Origin: Planomonospora_B alba | Lineage (GTDB): Bacteria > Actinomycetota > Actinomycetes > Streptosporangiales > Streptosporangiaceae | Length of the DNA: 64,000 bases | Reading direction: 5' to 3' | Assembly: GCF_039534085.1 (NCBI RefSeq) | Contig: NZ_BAAAUT010000002.1 | Coordinates: forward strand, 165,369-229,368 | In this document: in pieces, positions 24,641 through 31,978 of the stretch | Numbering within the stretch: the stretch's first letter is position 1 | How the letters are laid out: each line of letters starts with the position of its first letter | Program-made: the position numbers and the translations under genes | The notes under the pieces: model-generated | The model's input: the letters and a program-made list of their open reading frames with translations, nothing else | Databases searched by the model: none | Told to the model about the DNA's origin: nothing

Positions 24641-26115
24641 GACGGCAGGTCGCGGATGCTCCGCACGCCGGCCGTGACGAGCCGCTCCAGCAGCGGCGCG
24701 GGGGACAGCGAGGGGTCGCGGTATTCGGCGTAGAGGTCGCGCAGGCCGTCGCGGACGGTCTCCAGGCCCAGCCGGTCGAGCATCTCGAACGGCCCGGCGG
24801 GGTAGCCGCAGCCGAGCCGCATGGCCGTGTCGATCTGCTCCACCGAGGCGTAGCCGGACTCGTGCATCCGCACGGCGTCGTTCAGGTGGGGGTAGAGGAG
24901 GGCCCCGACCACGAACCCGGCCCGGTCCCTGCACACCACGGGGGTCCGGCCGAGGATGCGCACCAGGCCCGCGGCCACCTGCTCGGCGCCGGGCGAGGTC
25001 AGCACGGTGGAGGCGACCTCGGCGACCTGCTCCCCGACCAGGTTCAGGCCGACGAGGCGGTCCGGGTGCGCCAGCCGTACGGCCCGGCGCGCCACCGGGG
25101 TGCGGGAGAGGGCGACGACCAGCTCGGCCTCCTCCGGCCCCGCGGTCTTGAACCCCGCGGCCGCCAGCCGGTCGGCGAACCCCCCGGCCTCGGTCTCCTC
25201 GCCGACGACCGCGACGGTGCTCACCGACGGCTTCTCCTCGGAGGAGGGCGTCGAGGGCGCCTCCTCGCCGTAGAAGCCCCGTCCGGACTTGCGGCCGAGC
25301 AGCCCGGCGGCGACGAGCTCGCGCAGGAGCGGGGCCGGGGCGTGGCGGCGCTCGCGGCTCTCCGCGAACAGGGCCTCGCAGATCTCGTAGGAGGTGTCGA
25401 GGCCGATCAGGTCGAGCAGGGTGAGGGGGCCCATCGGGAAGCCCGCACCGAGCCGCATCGCGGTGTCGATGCCGTCGCGGGTGGCCAGGCCGCTCTCCAG
25501 CAGGACGGCCGCGTGGTTGAGGTACGGCAGGAGCAGCCGGTTCACCACGAACCCGGCGCGGTCGCCGACGGTCACGGGGGTCTTGCCGAGCCTGCGGGCG
25601 AGGGCCGCGACGTCGTCGGCCAGCCCGTCCTCGGTGGTCACCGTGCGGACCACCTCGACCAGCTTCATGACCGGCGCCGGGTTGAAGAAGTGCATGCCCA
25701 CCACCCGGCCGGGCCGGGAGGTGGTGGCCGCGATCGCGGTGACCGGGAGCGAGGAGGTGTTGGTGGCGAGCACCGCGGACGGCTTGCAGATCCGGTCCAG
25801 TTCGGTGAAGAGGGACCGCTTGACGTCCATGATCTCGGGGACGGCCTCGACGACCAGGTCGCAGTCCGCCAGATCGCCCAGGGAGGTGGTGAGGGTCACC
25901 CGGCCGAGGATCCCGTCCCGCTCGGCCTCGGTGAGCCTGCCCCGCGCCAGCGCCTTGCCCGTGGAGCCCTCCAGGTGGCCCCGGCCGCGCTCCAGCGCCG
26001 CGGGGTCGGCCTCCACCCCGACGACCGCGATCCCGGCACGGGCGAACACCTCGGCGATCCCCGCGCCCATCGTGCCGAGGCCGACCACGCCGACCGTCTC
26101 AAAGGTGTTCGCCAT
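24637..26115 (-). CDS. 3-hydroxyacyl-CoA dehydrogenase (3-hydroxybutyryl-CoA dehydrogenase type) with internal duplication
   Basis: 492 residues. First half: NAD-binding VGLGTMGAGIAEVFARAG (residues about 9-26), catalytic HFFNPAPVMKLVEVV (about 138) and helical C-terminal domain AGFVVNRLLLPYLNHA...RLGAGFPMGPLTLLDLIGLD (to about 283). Second half repeats the plan: VSTVAVVGEETEAGGFADRL lies where a Rossmann loop would be but has lost GxGxxG, and RAGFVVGALLYPHLNDAV...RLGCGYPAGPFEMLDRLGLE is a second C-terminal domain. It reduces acetoacetyl-CoA or oxidises 3-hydroxyacyl-CoA; in actinobacteria this form is annotated as 3-hydroxybutyryl-CoA dehydrogenase. ATG 26115 has AGGAGAGGG directly upstream. 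Its stop overlaps the next gene. Confidence 0.9.
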   Translation of the reverse strand: MANTFETVGVVGLGTMGAGIAEVFARAGIAVVGVEADPAALERGRGHLEGSTGKALARGRLTEAERDGILGRVTLTTSLGDLADCDLVVEAVPEIMDVKRSLFTELDRICKPSAVLATNTSSLPVTAIAATTSRPGRVVGMHFFNPAPVMKLVEVVRTVTTEDGLADDVAALARRLGKTPVTVGDRAGFVVNRLLLPYLNHAAVLLESGLATRDGIDTAMRLGAGFPMGPLTLLDLIGLDTSYEICEALFAESRERRHAPAPLLRELVAAGLLGRKSGRGFYGEEAPSTPSSEEKPSVSTVAVVGEETEAGGFADRLAAAGFKTAGPEEAELVVALSRTPVARRAVRLAHPDRLVGLNLVGEQVAEVASTVLTSPGAEQVAAGLVRILGRTPVVCRDRAGFVVGALLYPHLNDAVRMHESGYASVEQIDTAMRLGCGYPAGPFEMLDRLGLETVRDGLRDLYAEYRDPSLSPAPLLERLVTAGVRSIRDLPS

Positions 26116-26226
26116 CCCTCTCCTCATCTCACCGGCGCGTATGTCCTGGCGGGGCCCGGCGCCCCGTACCCGCCCAGTCTCCCAGAGACGTACCGCCCGG
26201 CCCAAAATCCGGTCCCCGGAAACTAC

Positions 26227-26248
26227 TTGAATGATAGTTGAATAATAG
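26227..26248. repeat. Tandem 11-bp repeats in AT-rich promoter, probable operator
   Basis: TTGAATGATAG is followed at once by TTGAATAATAG (one mismatch); a third TTGAATA starts at 26256. They lie around the -10 box of the winged-helix/ABC operon and next to the divergent dehydrogenase gene. The 11-bp period places copies on the same helix face, as for cooperative binding. Confidence 0.6.
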
Positions 26249-26249
26249 A

Positions 26250-26255
26250 TACGGT
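26250..26255 (+). promoter_or_regulatory. -10 box for the winged-helix/ABC exporter operon
   Basis: TACGGT fits TANNNT and ends 8 bases before ATG 26264, so the transcript may start on that codon. Confidence 0.5.
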
Positions 26256-26263
26256 TTGAATAG

Positions 26264-26722
26264 ATGAGCAAGGGAGGAAAAGTGGAAGACGAGTTCACCG
26301 CCGAGGAGGCGCTCCGGCGGATCGGCGACTTCGAGCGGCGGGTGCGGCGGTCGGCGGGGAAGGCCGGGCTGGTCCATCTCCTCGCCGGAGCCGCGACGGC
26401 CGCCTACCGGGCGGCCGTCCTGCTGGGACCGCGCCGGCTCCAGTTCTCGGCGGCGATCCCGCGGGGGCCCCTGGTGGGGATGTCCGCCAGACACCACGGG
26501 AGGCTCGGTGCGCGGGACCGCGCGATCGCCTGGGCCACCAGAGCCGGGGGCGTCGTGCACCTGGCCTATCTCGGCATGACCACGGCCGCGCTGCCGGCCG
26601 CGGTCTTCCTCCGGCCCGGAGAGCCCGGCGGCGGCCGGACCGCTTCGGCGGCCGCACTGGCGGCGGCCACAGGTCTCCCGCTGCTCTACGCGGGAGGACG
26701 GATCCTGAGGACGCCGCGATGA
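26264..26722 (+). CDS. Small membrane protein heading an ABC exporter operon
   Basis: 152 residues, family not recognised. An acidic/basic amphipathic N-terminus (FTAEEALRRIGDFERRVRR) is followed by three or four weakly hydrophobic helices (about 35-50, 92-115, 125-145). Two starts compete: ATG 26264, at leaderless distance from TACGGT, and GTG 26282, preceded by GGGAGGAAAA. Its stop overlaps the regulator start (ATGA), so it belongs to the four-gene operon with a winged-helix regulator and a NatAB-like exporter. Function unknown; an accessory or sensor role is only a guess from position. Confidence 0.7.
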   Translation: MSKGGKVEDEFTAEEALRRIGDFERRVRRSAGKAGLVHLLAGAATAAYRAAVLLGPRRLQFSAAIPRGPLVGMSARHHGRLGARDRAIAWATRAGGVVHLAYLGMTTAALPAAVFLRPGEPGGGRTASAAALAAATGLPLLYAGGRILRTPR

Positions 26723-27036
26723 GCGGCTCCCATCCCCGCCACGAGCTGGACGACGTCATCCACGCCCCGGTCCGGCTCTCGATCATGGCCGCGCTGGCCG
26801 CCGCGGAGAAGGCGGAGTTCCGCTTCCTGCGCGACACGATCGAGGTGAGCGACTCCCTGCTCTCCAAACACATCCTCACCCTGGAGGAGGCCGGCTACGT
26901 CGAGGTGGAGAAGTCCTTCGTGGGCAAACGCCCGCGCACCCGGCTCTCGCTCACCGACTCCGGGCGCCGCGCCTTCGACACCTACGTTTCCGTGCTCCAG
27001 CGACTGATGACGGGATCCCCCCATGATCGAGATTGA
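26719..27036 (+). CDS. Winged-helix transcriptional regulator (MarR/ArsR-like)
   Basis: 105-residue single-domain regulator of the winged-helix transcriptional regulator family often linked to ABC exporters. HAPVRLSIMAALAAAEKAEFRFL forms the first helices; VSDSLLSKHILTLEEAGYVEVEK is the recognition helix and following strand; GKRPRTRLSLTDSGRRAF is the wing and C-terminal helix. There is no ligand-binding extension. Overlaps the upstream gene by 4 bases and the downstream ATPase gene by 14. It probably represses its own operon through the 11-bp repeats at 26227-26262. Confidence 0.88.
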   Translation: MSGSHPRHELDDVIHAPVRLSIMAALAAAEKAEFRFLRDTIEVSDSLLSKHILTLEEAGYVEVEKSFVGKRPRTRLSLTDSGRRAFDTYVSVLQRLMTGSPHDRD

Positions 27037-27901
27037 CGACCTGCGCAAACGCTACGGCGACAAGACCGCGCTGGCGGGCGTGTCCTTCACCGTGCGGCCG
27101 GGCGAGATGTTCGGCTTCGTGGGGGCCAACGGCGCCGGCAAGACCACCACGATGCGCATCCTTATGGGCGTGCTGACGGCCGACGCCGGCGAGGTGCGCT
27201 GGAACGGCGGGCCGCTGGCCTTCGCCGACCGGCGGAGGTTCGGCTACATGCCGGAGGAGCGCGGCCTGTACCAGAAGATGAAGGTCGCCGAGCAGGTGGA
27301 GTACTTCGGCCGCCTCAACGGCCTGTCGGCGGCGGCCGCCCGCGGCGCCACCGCGGACCTGCTCGAACGGCTCTCGCTCACCGGGCGGGCGGGCGACGAG
27401 GTGGGGTCGCTCTCCCTGGGCAACCAGCAGCGGGTCCAGCTCGCCGTCGCGCTGGTGCACGACCCCGAGGCGCTGGTCCTGGACGAGCCCTTCTCCGGCC
27501 TCGACCCGCTCGCCGTCGACGCGCTGGTCGAGGTGCTCGCCGAGCGGTGCCGCGCGGGCGTCCCTGTGCTGTTCTCCAGCCACCAGCTGGACCTGGTGGA
27601 GCGGCTCTGCGACGCGGTCGGCATCGTCTCCGCCGGGCGCATGGTGGCCACCGGCACCGTGGAGGAGCTGCGGGCCCGGGAGGGACGCGGCGTGCTGAAG
27701 GTGGTCGTCCGGGACGCGGCCCCCGGCTGGGCGGCCGGCCTGCCCGGCGAGGTGACGGACGAGGGGGACGAGGTGCTCGTGGCCGGCGTGGACGGCGACG
27801 GCCAGGAGATCCTGCGGGCCGCCGCGGCGGCGGGCACCGTCGAGCACTTCGGCTGGGAGCGGCCCTCCCTCACCGAGATCTTCAGGGAGGCGGTGGCATG
27901 A
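27023..27901 (+). CDS. ABC transporter ATP-binding protein, NatA-like
   Basis: 292 residues. Walker A GANGAGKTTTM (about residue 34), signature LSLGNQQRVQLA (a LSxGNQQ form typical of NatA-type exporters rather than LSGGQ), Walker B LVLDEPFSGLDPL and H-loop SSHQLDLVE. The C-terminal 80 residues form the DUF4162-like extension found in ABC-2 exporters. It pairs with the permease immediately downstream (ATGA overlap). Such pairs export Na+, lipids or antibiotics; substrate cannot be deduced. Confidence 0.92.
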   Translation: MIEIDDLRKRYGDKTALAGVSFTVRPGEMFGFVGANGAGKTTTMRILMGVLTADAGEVRWNGGPLAFADRRRFGYMPEERGLYQKMKVAEQVEYFGRLNGLSAAAARGATADLLERLSLTGRAGDEVGSLSLGNQQRVQLAVALVHDPEALVLDEPFSGLDPLAVDALVEVLAERCRAGVPVLFSSHQLDLVERLCDAVGIVSAGRMVATGTVEELRAREGRGVLKVVVRDAAPGWAAGLPGEVTDEGDEVLVAGVDGDGQEILRAAAAAGTVEHFGWERPSLTEIFREAVA

Positions 27902-29115
27902 GCGGCATGAGCGGTCTGTGGCTGGTCGCGCGGCGGGAGATCGCCACGCGCGGCCGCACGAAGGGATACCTCATCGGGCTCGCCCTGAGCGCGCTGCTGG
28001 TCGGCGCGCTCGCCTTCCTGCCCAAGGCCTTCGACGGCCCCGACTCCTACACGGTGGGCGTCGTCGGCTCCCCGGCCCTGCAGGCCGCGCTGACCGGGAC
28101 CCAGGACGGGACCCCCGGTGACACCGCGGTCACCGTGAAGCCGCTCACCGAGGCCGGGCAGGACGAGGCCGCCGCGATCACCGTCCGGCCGCTCGCCGAC
28201 GAGGCCGCCGCCCGCGGGGCGCTCCTCGACGGCGAGATGGACGCGGCCGTGGTGGGCGACCGGAAGGTGCTGGCCGACGGCGAGGTGGACCGGGAGCTGG
28301 ACGTGATCCTGCAGAGCGCCCACCAGACGGCGCAGACGCAGAGGCAGCTCGCCGCCGCGGGCCTGGACCCCGCCGAGGTCGCCGAGGCGATGCGGGTGGC
28401 CCCGCTGGAGCAGGTCTCCGTCGGCGCCGACACCCGCTACGCGGCCGCGCGCGCGGGCATCGCGACCACCGTGATCATCGTGCTGTTCTTCCTGCTCATG
28501 CAGGCCGCCATGTTCGTCGCGATGGGCGTGGTCGAGGAGAAGGGCAGCCGGATCGTGGAGATCCTGCTCACCTCGATCCGCCCCTGGCAGCTGCTCGGCG
28601 GCAAGATCGCGGGCCTCGGCCTGCTCGCCCTGGCCAACCTGCTGGTGATCATCGTGGTCGGCCTCGGCGCCGCCGCGGCGTCCGGCTTCGCCGTCGACCT
28701 GCCGCCGGGCATGACCGGCATCATGCTCGGCATCGTGCTCTGGTTCCTGCTCGGCTACGCCTTCTTCTCGACGATGGCGGCGGCGCTGAGCTCGCTGGTC
28801 TCCCGGCAGGAGGAGGTGGGCAGCGTCCTGACCCCGATGCAGGTGCTGTTCATGGGCTCCTACCTCGTGGCCTTCTTCGCCACCATGGAGCCCGGCAGCG
28901 CCGTGGCCCGCGTCATGTCGTTCGTCCCGCCGTTCTCCTCCCTGGTCATGCCTGTCCGCACGGCCGGCACCGAGGTGCCGCTGTGGGAGATCGGCCTGGC
29001 GGCGGCCCTGATGGTCGCCGCGACGGCGGCCATGCTCGCCGTCGGCGCCCGCGTCTACGAGCGCGCGGTCATCCGCACGGGGGCGCGGGTCAAGTTCTCG
29101 GAGGCCGTGCGCTGA
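27898..29115 (+). CDS. ABC-2 type permease, NatB-like
   Basis: 405 residues. One N-terminal helix (about 24-42), a long extracytoplasmic domain (about 43-180), then five or six helices from LFFLLMQAAMFVAMGVV onward. The E-K-x-x-R-x-x-E-x-x-L motif (EEKGSRIVEILLTSIRP) at about residue 215 is diagnostic of ABC-2 permeases of the NatB/YhaP group. Start ATG 27898 overlaps the ATPase stop. Last gene of the operon; a double hairpin follows. Confidence 0.92.
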   Translation: MSGMSGLWLVARREIATRGRTKGYLIGLALSALLVGALAFLPKAFDGPDSYTVGVVGSPALQAALTGTQDGTPGDTAVTVKPLTEAGQDEAAAITVRPLADEAAARGALLDGEMDAAVVGDRKVLADGEVDRELDVILQSAHQTAQTQRQLAAAGLDPAEVAEAMRVAPLEQVSVGADTRYAAARAGIATTVIIVLFFLLMQAAMFVAMGVVEEKGSRIVEILLTSIRPWQLLGGKIAGLGLLALANLLVIIVVGLGAAAASGFAVDLPPGMTGIMLGIVLWFLLGYAFFSTMAAALSSLVSRQEEVGSVLTPMQVLFMGSYLVAFFATMEPGSAVARVMSFVPPFSSLVMPVRTAGTEVPLWEIGLAAALMVAATAAMLAVGARVYERAVIRTGARVKFSEAVR

Positions 29116-29119
29116 GGGG

Positions 29120-29151
29120 GGCGCGGTCGCGCGCCGGCACGCGACCGCGCC
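29120..29151 (+). terminator. Hairpin 1 after the NatAB-like operon
   Basis: GGCGCGGTCGCG (29120-29131) pairs perfectly with 29140-29151 around an 8-base loop, directly behind the permease stop. Confidence 0.8.
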
Positions 29152-29200
29152 CCGCACCAGCGCGCGCACGGCCCATCCCGCACCAGCGCGCGCACGGCCC
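29151..29200. repeat. Perfect 24-bp direct repeat
   Basis: Bases 29151-29174 recur exactly at 29177-29200 (CCCGCACCAGCG start), separated by AT. It lies between two terminator hairpins; the second copy forms the base of hairpin 2. Confidence 0.8.
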
Positions 29201-29235
29201 GCCGCCGCGGAGCGTCCCGCGGCGGCGGGCCGTGC
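29192..29235 (+). terminator. Hairpin 2 after the NatAB-like operon
   Basis: 19-bp perfect arms (29192-29210 and 29217-29235) around a 6-base AGCGTC loop. The strongest inverted repeat noticed in the window. Confidence 0.75.
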
Positions 29236-29284
29236 CGTCCGGGCGGTCGCCGGTTTCGCGGGGCGGCCGGTCCCGCCCGGCCGG

Positions 29285-29290
29285 TAGGGT
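29285..29290 (+). promoter_or_regulatory. -10 box of leaderless nucS
   Basis: TAGGGT ends 8 bases before ATG 29299; no Shine-Dalgarno sequence intervenes. Confidence 0.6.
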
Positions 29291-29298
29291 TGTCGGCC

Positions 29299-29961
29299 AT
29301 GCGGCTGGTTATCGCTCGGTGCAGCGTGGACTACGTGGGAAAGCTCACCGCCCATCTCCCGATGGCGCCCCGGCTCATCCTCCTCAAGGCGGACGGCAGC
29401 GTGTCGATCCACTCAGACGGCCGCGCGTTCAAGCCGCTCAACTGGATGAACCCGCCGTGCAGGCTCCGCGAGGAGGACGGCACCTGGACGGTGACCCACG
29501 GCAAGACCGGTGAGAAGCTCGTCCTCACCATGGAGGAGATCCTCCACGACTCCAGCCACGAGCTGGGCGTGGACCCCGGGCTGATCAAGGACGGGGTCGA
29601 GGCCCACCTGCAGGAGCTGCTGGCCGAGCACATCACCACGCTCGGCCCGGGATACACGCTGATCCGCCGGGAGTACATGACGGCGATCGGGCCGGTGGAC
29701 ATCCTCTGCCGCGACGGCGGCGGCGCCACCGTGGCCGTGGAGATCAAGCGACGGGGCGAGATCGACGGGGTCGAGCAGCTCACCCGCTATCTGGAGCTGC
29801 TCAACCGCGACCCGCTGCTGGCCCCGGTCCGGGGGATCTTCGCCGCCCAGGAGATCAAGCCGCAGGCCCGCGTGCTGGCCGCCGACCGCGGCATCGCCTG
29901 CGTGACCCTGGACTACGACGCGCTGCGCGGCATCGAGCCGGAGAACCCCACGCTGTTCTAG
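29299..29961 (+). CDS. nucS: Endonuclease NucS / EndoMS
   Basis: 220-residue mismatch-specific endonuclease that replaces MutS/MutL mismatch repair in actinobacteria and cuts both strands at G-T, G-G and T-T mispairs. The N-terminal dimerisation/DNA-binding part includes LILLKADGSVSIHSDGRAFKPLNWM. The PD-(D/E)xK-type core is GPVDILCRD (Asp134) and VAVEIKRRGEIDGVEQL (Glu148, Lys150). The C-terminus ENPTLF resembles the short hydrophobic tail that binds the sliding clamp. A -10 box sits at leaderless distance from ATG 29299. Single gene; in Streptomyces it also lies between the ATP synthase and scy regions. Confidence 0.95.
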   Translation: MRLVIARCSVDYVGKLTAHLPMAPRLILLKADGSVSIHSDGRAFKPLNWMNPPCRLREEDGTWTVTHGKTGEKLVLTMEEILHDSSHELGVDPGLIKDGVEAHLQELLAEHITTLGPGYTLIRREYMTAIGPVDILCRDGGGATVAVEIKRRGEIDGVEQLTRYLELLNRDPLLAPVRGIFAAQEIKPQARVLAADRGIACVTLDYDALRGIEPENPTLF

Positions 29962-30128
29962 CGCCGGCCGTACGGCCGTGCCGTCCGGCCGGCGCCCCGG
30001 GGCGCCGTGCCCTCCGGGCCGCGTCCGCGGAGCGGCGTGTCCACCGGGTGCGTGTCCACCGAACGGAGGACACGGGGTTCCACCGGCCGTCGGTACCCCC
30101 GGACCCCCGCCGGCGCGAGGCTTGAGGC

Positions 30129-30956
30129 ATGACGACGACAGCGGTGCGGGTGCGCGGCCTGGCCAAGCGCTACGGCGACGTGCAGGCGGTCGGGGGCATC
30201 GACCTCGACGTCCACGCGGGCGAGGTGTTCGCGATCCTCGGCCCCAACGGGGCCGGGAAGTCCACCACGGTGGAGATCCTGGAGGGCTACCGGCGCAGGG
30301 ACGCCGGCGAGGTCAGCGTGCTGGGGGTGGACCCGGGACGGCCGACCCGCGCGTGGCGCTCCCGGGTCGGCGTGGTGCTGCAGACGGCCGGGGACATGAC
30401 CGAGGCCACGGTGCGGGAGACCGTCCGGCACTTCGCGGGCTTCTACCCGGACGCCGAGGACCCCGACGAGGTGATCGAGCGGGTCGGGCTGGCGGACAAG
30501 GCCGGCAAGCGGATCCGGGAGCTCTCCGGCGGCCAGCGGCGCCGGGTGGACGTGGCGCTCGGCGTGATCGGCCGCCCCGAGCTGCTCTTCCTGGACGAGC
30601 CGACCACCGGGTTCGATCCCGAGGCCCGGCGGAGGTTCTGGGACCTGGTCCGGGGGCTGGCCCACCGGGGCACCACGATCGTGCTGACCACCCACTACCT
30701 GGACGAGGCCGAGGCGCTGGCCGACCGGGTGGCGGTGATCGCCAAGGGGCGGATCGTGGCCGAGGGCGAGCCCGCCACCCTGGGCGGCCGGGCCACCGCC
30801 GCCGCCACGGTCCGCTGGGCCGGCGGGTCCGTGGAGACCGACAACCCCACCGAGACCGTGCTGGAGCTGAGCCGCCGCTTCGGCGGCGAGATCCCGGAGC
30901 TGACGGTGACCCGCCCGTCCCTGGAGGAGACCTACCTCCGCCTGATCGAGGGCTGA
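30129..30956 (+). CDS. ABC transporter ATP-binding protein (DrrA-like)
   Basis: 275 residues. Walker A GPNGAGKSTTVEI (about residue 38), signature LSGGQRRRVDVAL, Walker B LLFLDEPTTGFDPEA and H-loop TTHYLDEAEALADR. Matches the DrrA/CcmA-like multidrug exporter group. The C-terminal 60 residues (ATVRWAGGSVETDNPTE) form the short regulatory extension of that group. It is the first gene of a four-gene set: ATPase, permease, histidine kinase, response regulator, all on the plus strand. A 170-base gap separates it from the permease. Confidence 0.9.
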   Translation: MTTTAVRVRGLAKRYGDVQAVGGIDLDVHAGEVFAILGPNGAGKSTTVEILEGYRRRDAGEVSVLGVDPGRPTRAWRSRVGVVLQTAGDMTEATVRETVRHFAGFYPDAEDPDEVIERVGLADKAGKRIRELSGGQRRRVDVALGVIGRPELLFLDEPTTGFDPEARRRFWDLVRGLAHRGTTIVLTTHYLDEAEALADRVAVIAKGRIVAEGEPATLGGRATAAATVRWAGGSVETDNPTETVLELSRRFGGEIPELTVTRPSLEETYLRLIEG

Positions 30957-31126
30957 CCTCCGCCCCCTCCACCCTCCCCGTCCCCGGTGGCCGGGGCCGC
31001 CCCCGCGGGGGCGGCCCCGGCGCACGGGCACACCCGGCGCGCACGCCTGCGTCCCGGCGGCGGAGGGCCGACCGACCTCCTCCCCACGCCTGAGGGCGGA
31101 GGTCCCCGACGCTTCAAGGAGATCCG

Positions 31127-31978
31127 ATGAGCCAGACCGCCACCCGCCCCGCCCGGCCCGCGCCCCCGCGCGCACCCGCCGCACCGCCCTCCGCGTTCCG
31201 GGTCGGGCTGTCCCGGGCCGCGTTCGAGACCCGGCTGTTCTTCCGGGAGAAGGACGCGGTGATCTTCACCTTCTCCTTCCCGATCGTCCTGCTGGTGATC
31301 TTCGGGTCGATCTTCTCGCAGGAACTGGAGGGCACCGGCCTCAACGTCTCGCAGCTCTACGTGGCCGGCCTCATCGGCTCGGCGACCATGACCGGTTTCC
31401 AGAACCTCGGCATCGGCATCGCGATGGACCGCGACGACGGCACGCTCAAGCGGCTGGCGGGCACGCCGATGCCGCCGGCCGCCTACTTCGCCGGCAAGGC
31501 GCTCAACACGCTGCTCGTCTCCGCCGTCCAGGTCGTGATCCTGCTGGCCATCGGGGTGGCGATGTTCGAACTGGAGCTCCCCTCGGCGCTCTCCGACTGG
31601 CTGACCTTCGCCTGGGTGTTCGTGCTCGGCGTGCTCGGCGCCTCCCTGCTGGGCGTCGCGGTCAGCAGCCTGCCCCGGTCGGGCAAGAGCGCCAGCGCGG
31701 TGATCGCGATGCCGTTCGTGGTGCTGCAGTTCATCTCCGGGGTGTTCATCCCGACCGCCGACCTGCCCGACTGGCTGGACCGGATCGCCTCGTTCTTCCC
31801 CCTCAAGTGGATGTGCCAGGGCTTCCGCTCGGTCTTCCTGGGTGACGCCGGTGCCACACTGGAGGCGACCGGATCGTACGAACTCGACCGGGTCGCCCTG
31901 GTTCTGGGCGCCTGGGTCGTCGGAGGGCTGGTGCTGTGCCTGACGACCTTCCGCTGGAAGGGCCGGCGCGACGGATGA
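31127..31978 (+). CDS. ABC-2 type permease (DrrB-like)
   Basis: 283 residues. About six transmembrane helices begin at DAVIFTFSFPIVLLVIFGSIF (about 45-65); IAMDRDDGTLKRLAGTPMPPAAYF is the coupling-helix motif of ABC-2 permeases. MPFVVLQFISGVFIPTADLPDWLDRIASFFPLKWM is the conserved family C-terminal region. ATG 31127 has AAGGAGATCCG, a near-ideal ribosome-binding site. Its stop overlaps the kinase start (ATGA), so export and sensing are coupled. Confidence 0.9.
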   Translation: MSQTATRPARPAPPRAPAAPPSAFRVGLSRAAFETRLFFREKDAVIFTFSFPIVLLVIFGSIFSQELEGTGLNVSQLYVAGLIGSATMTGFQNLGIGIAMDRDDGTLKRLAGTPMPPAAYFAGKALNTLLVSAVQVVILLAIGVAMFELELPSALSDWLTFAWVFVLGVLGASLLGVAVSSLPRSGKSASAVIAMPFVVLQFISGVFIPTADLPDWLDRIASFFPLKWMCQGFRSVFLGDAGATLEATGSYELDRVALVLGAWVVGGLVLCLTTFRWKGRRDG

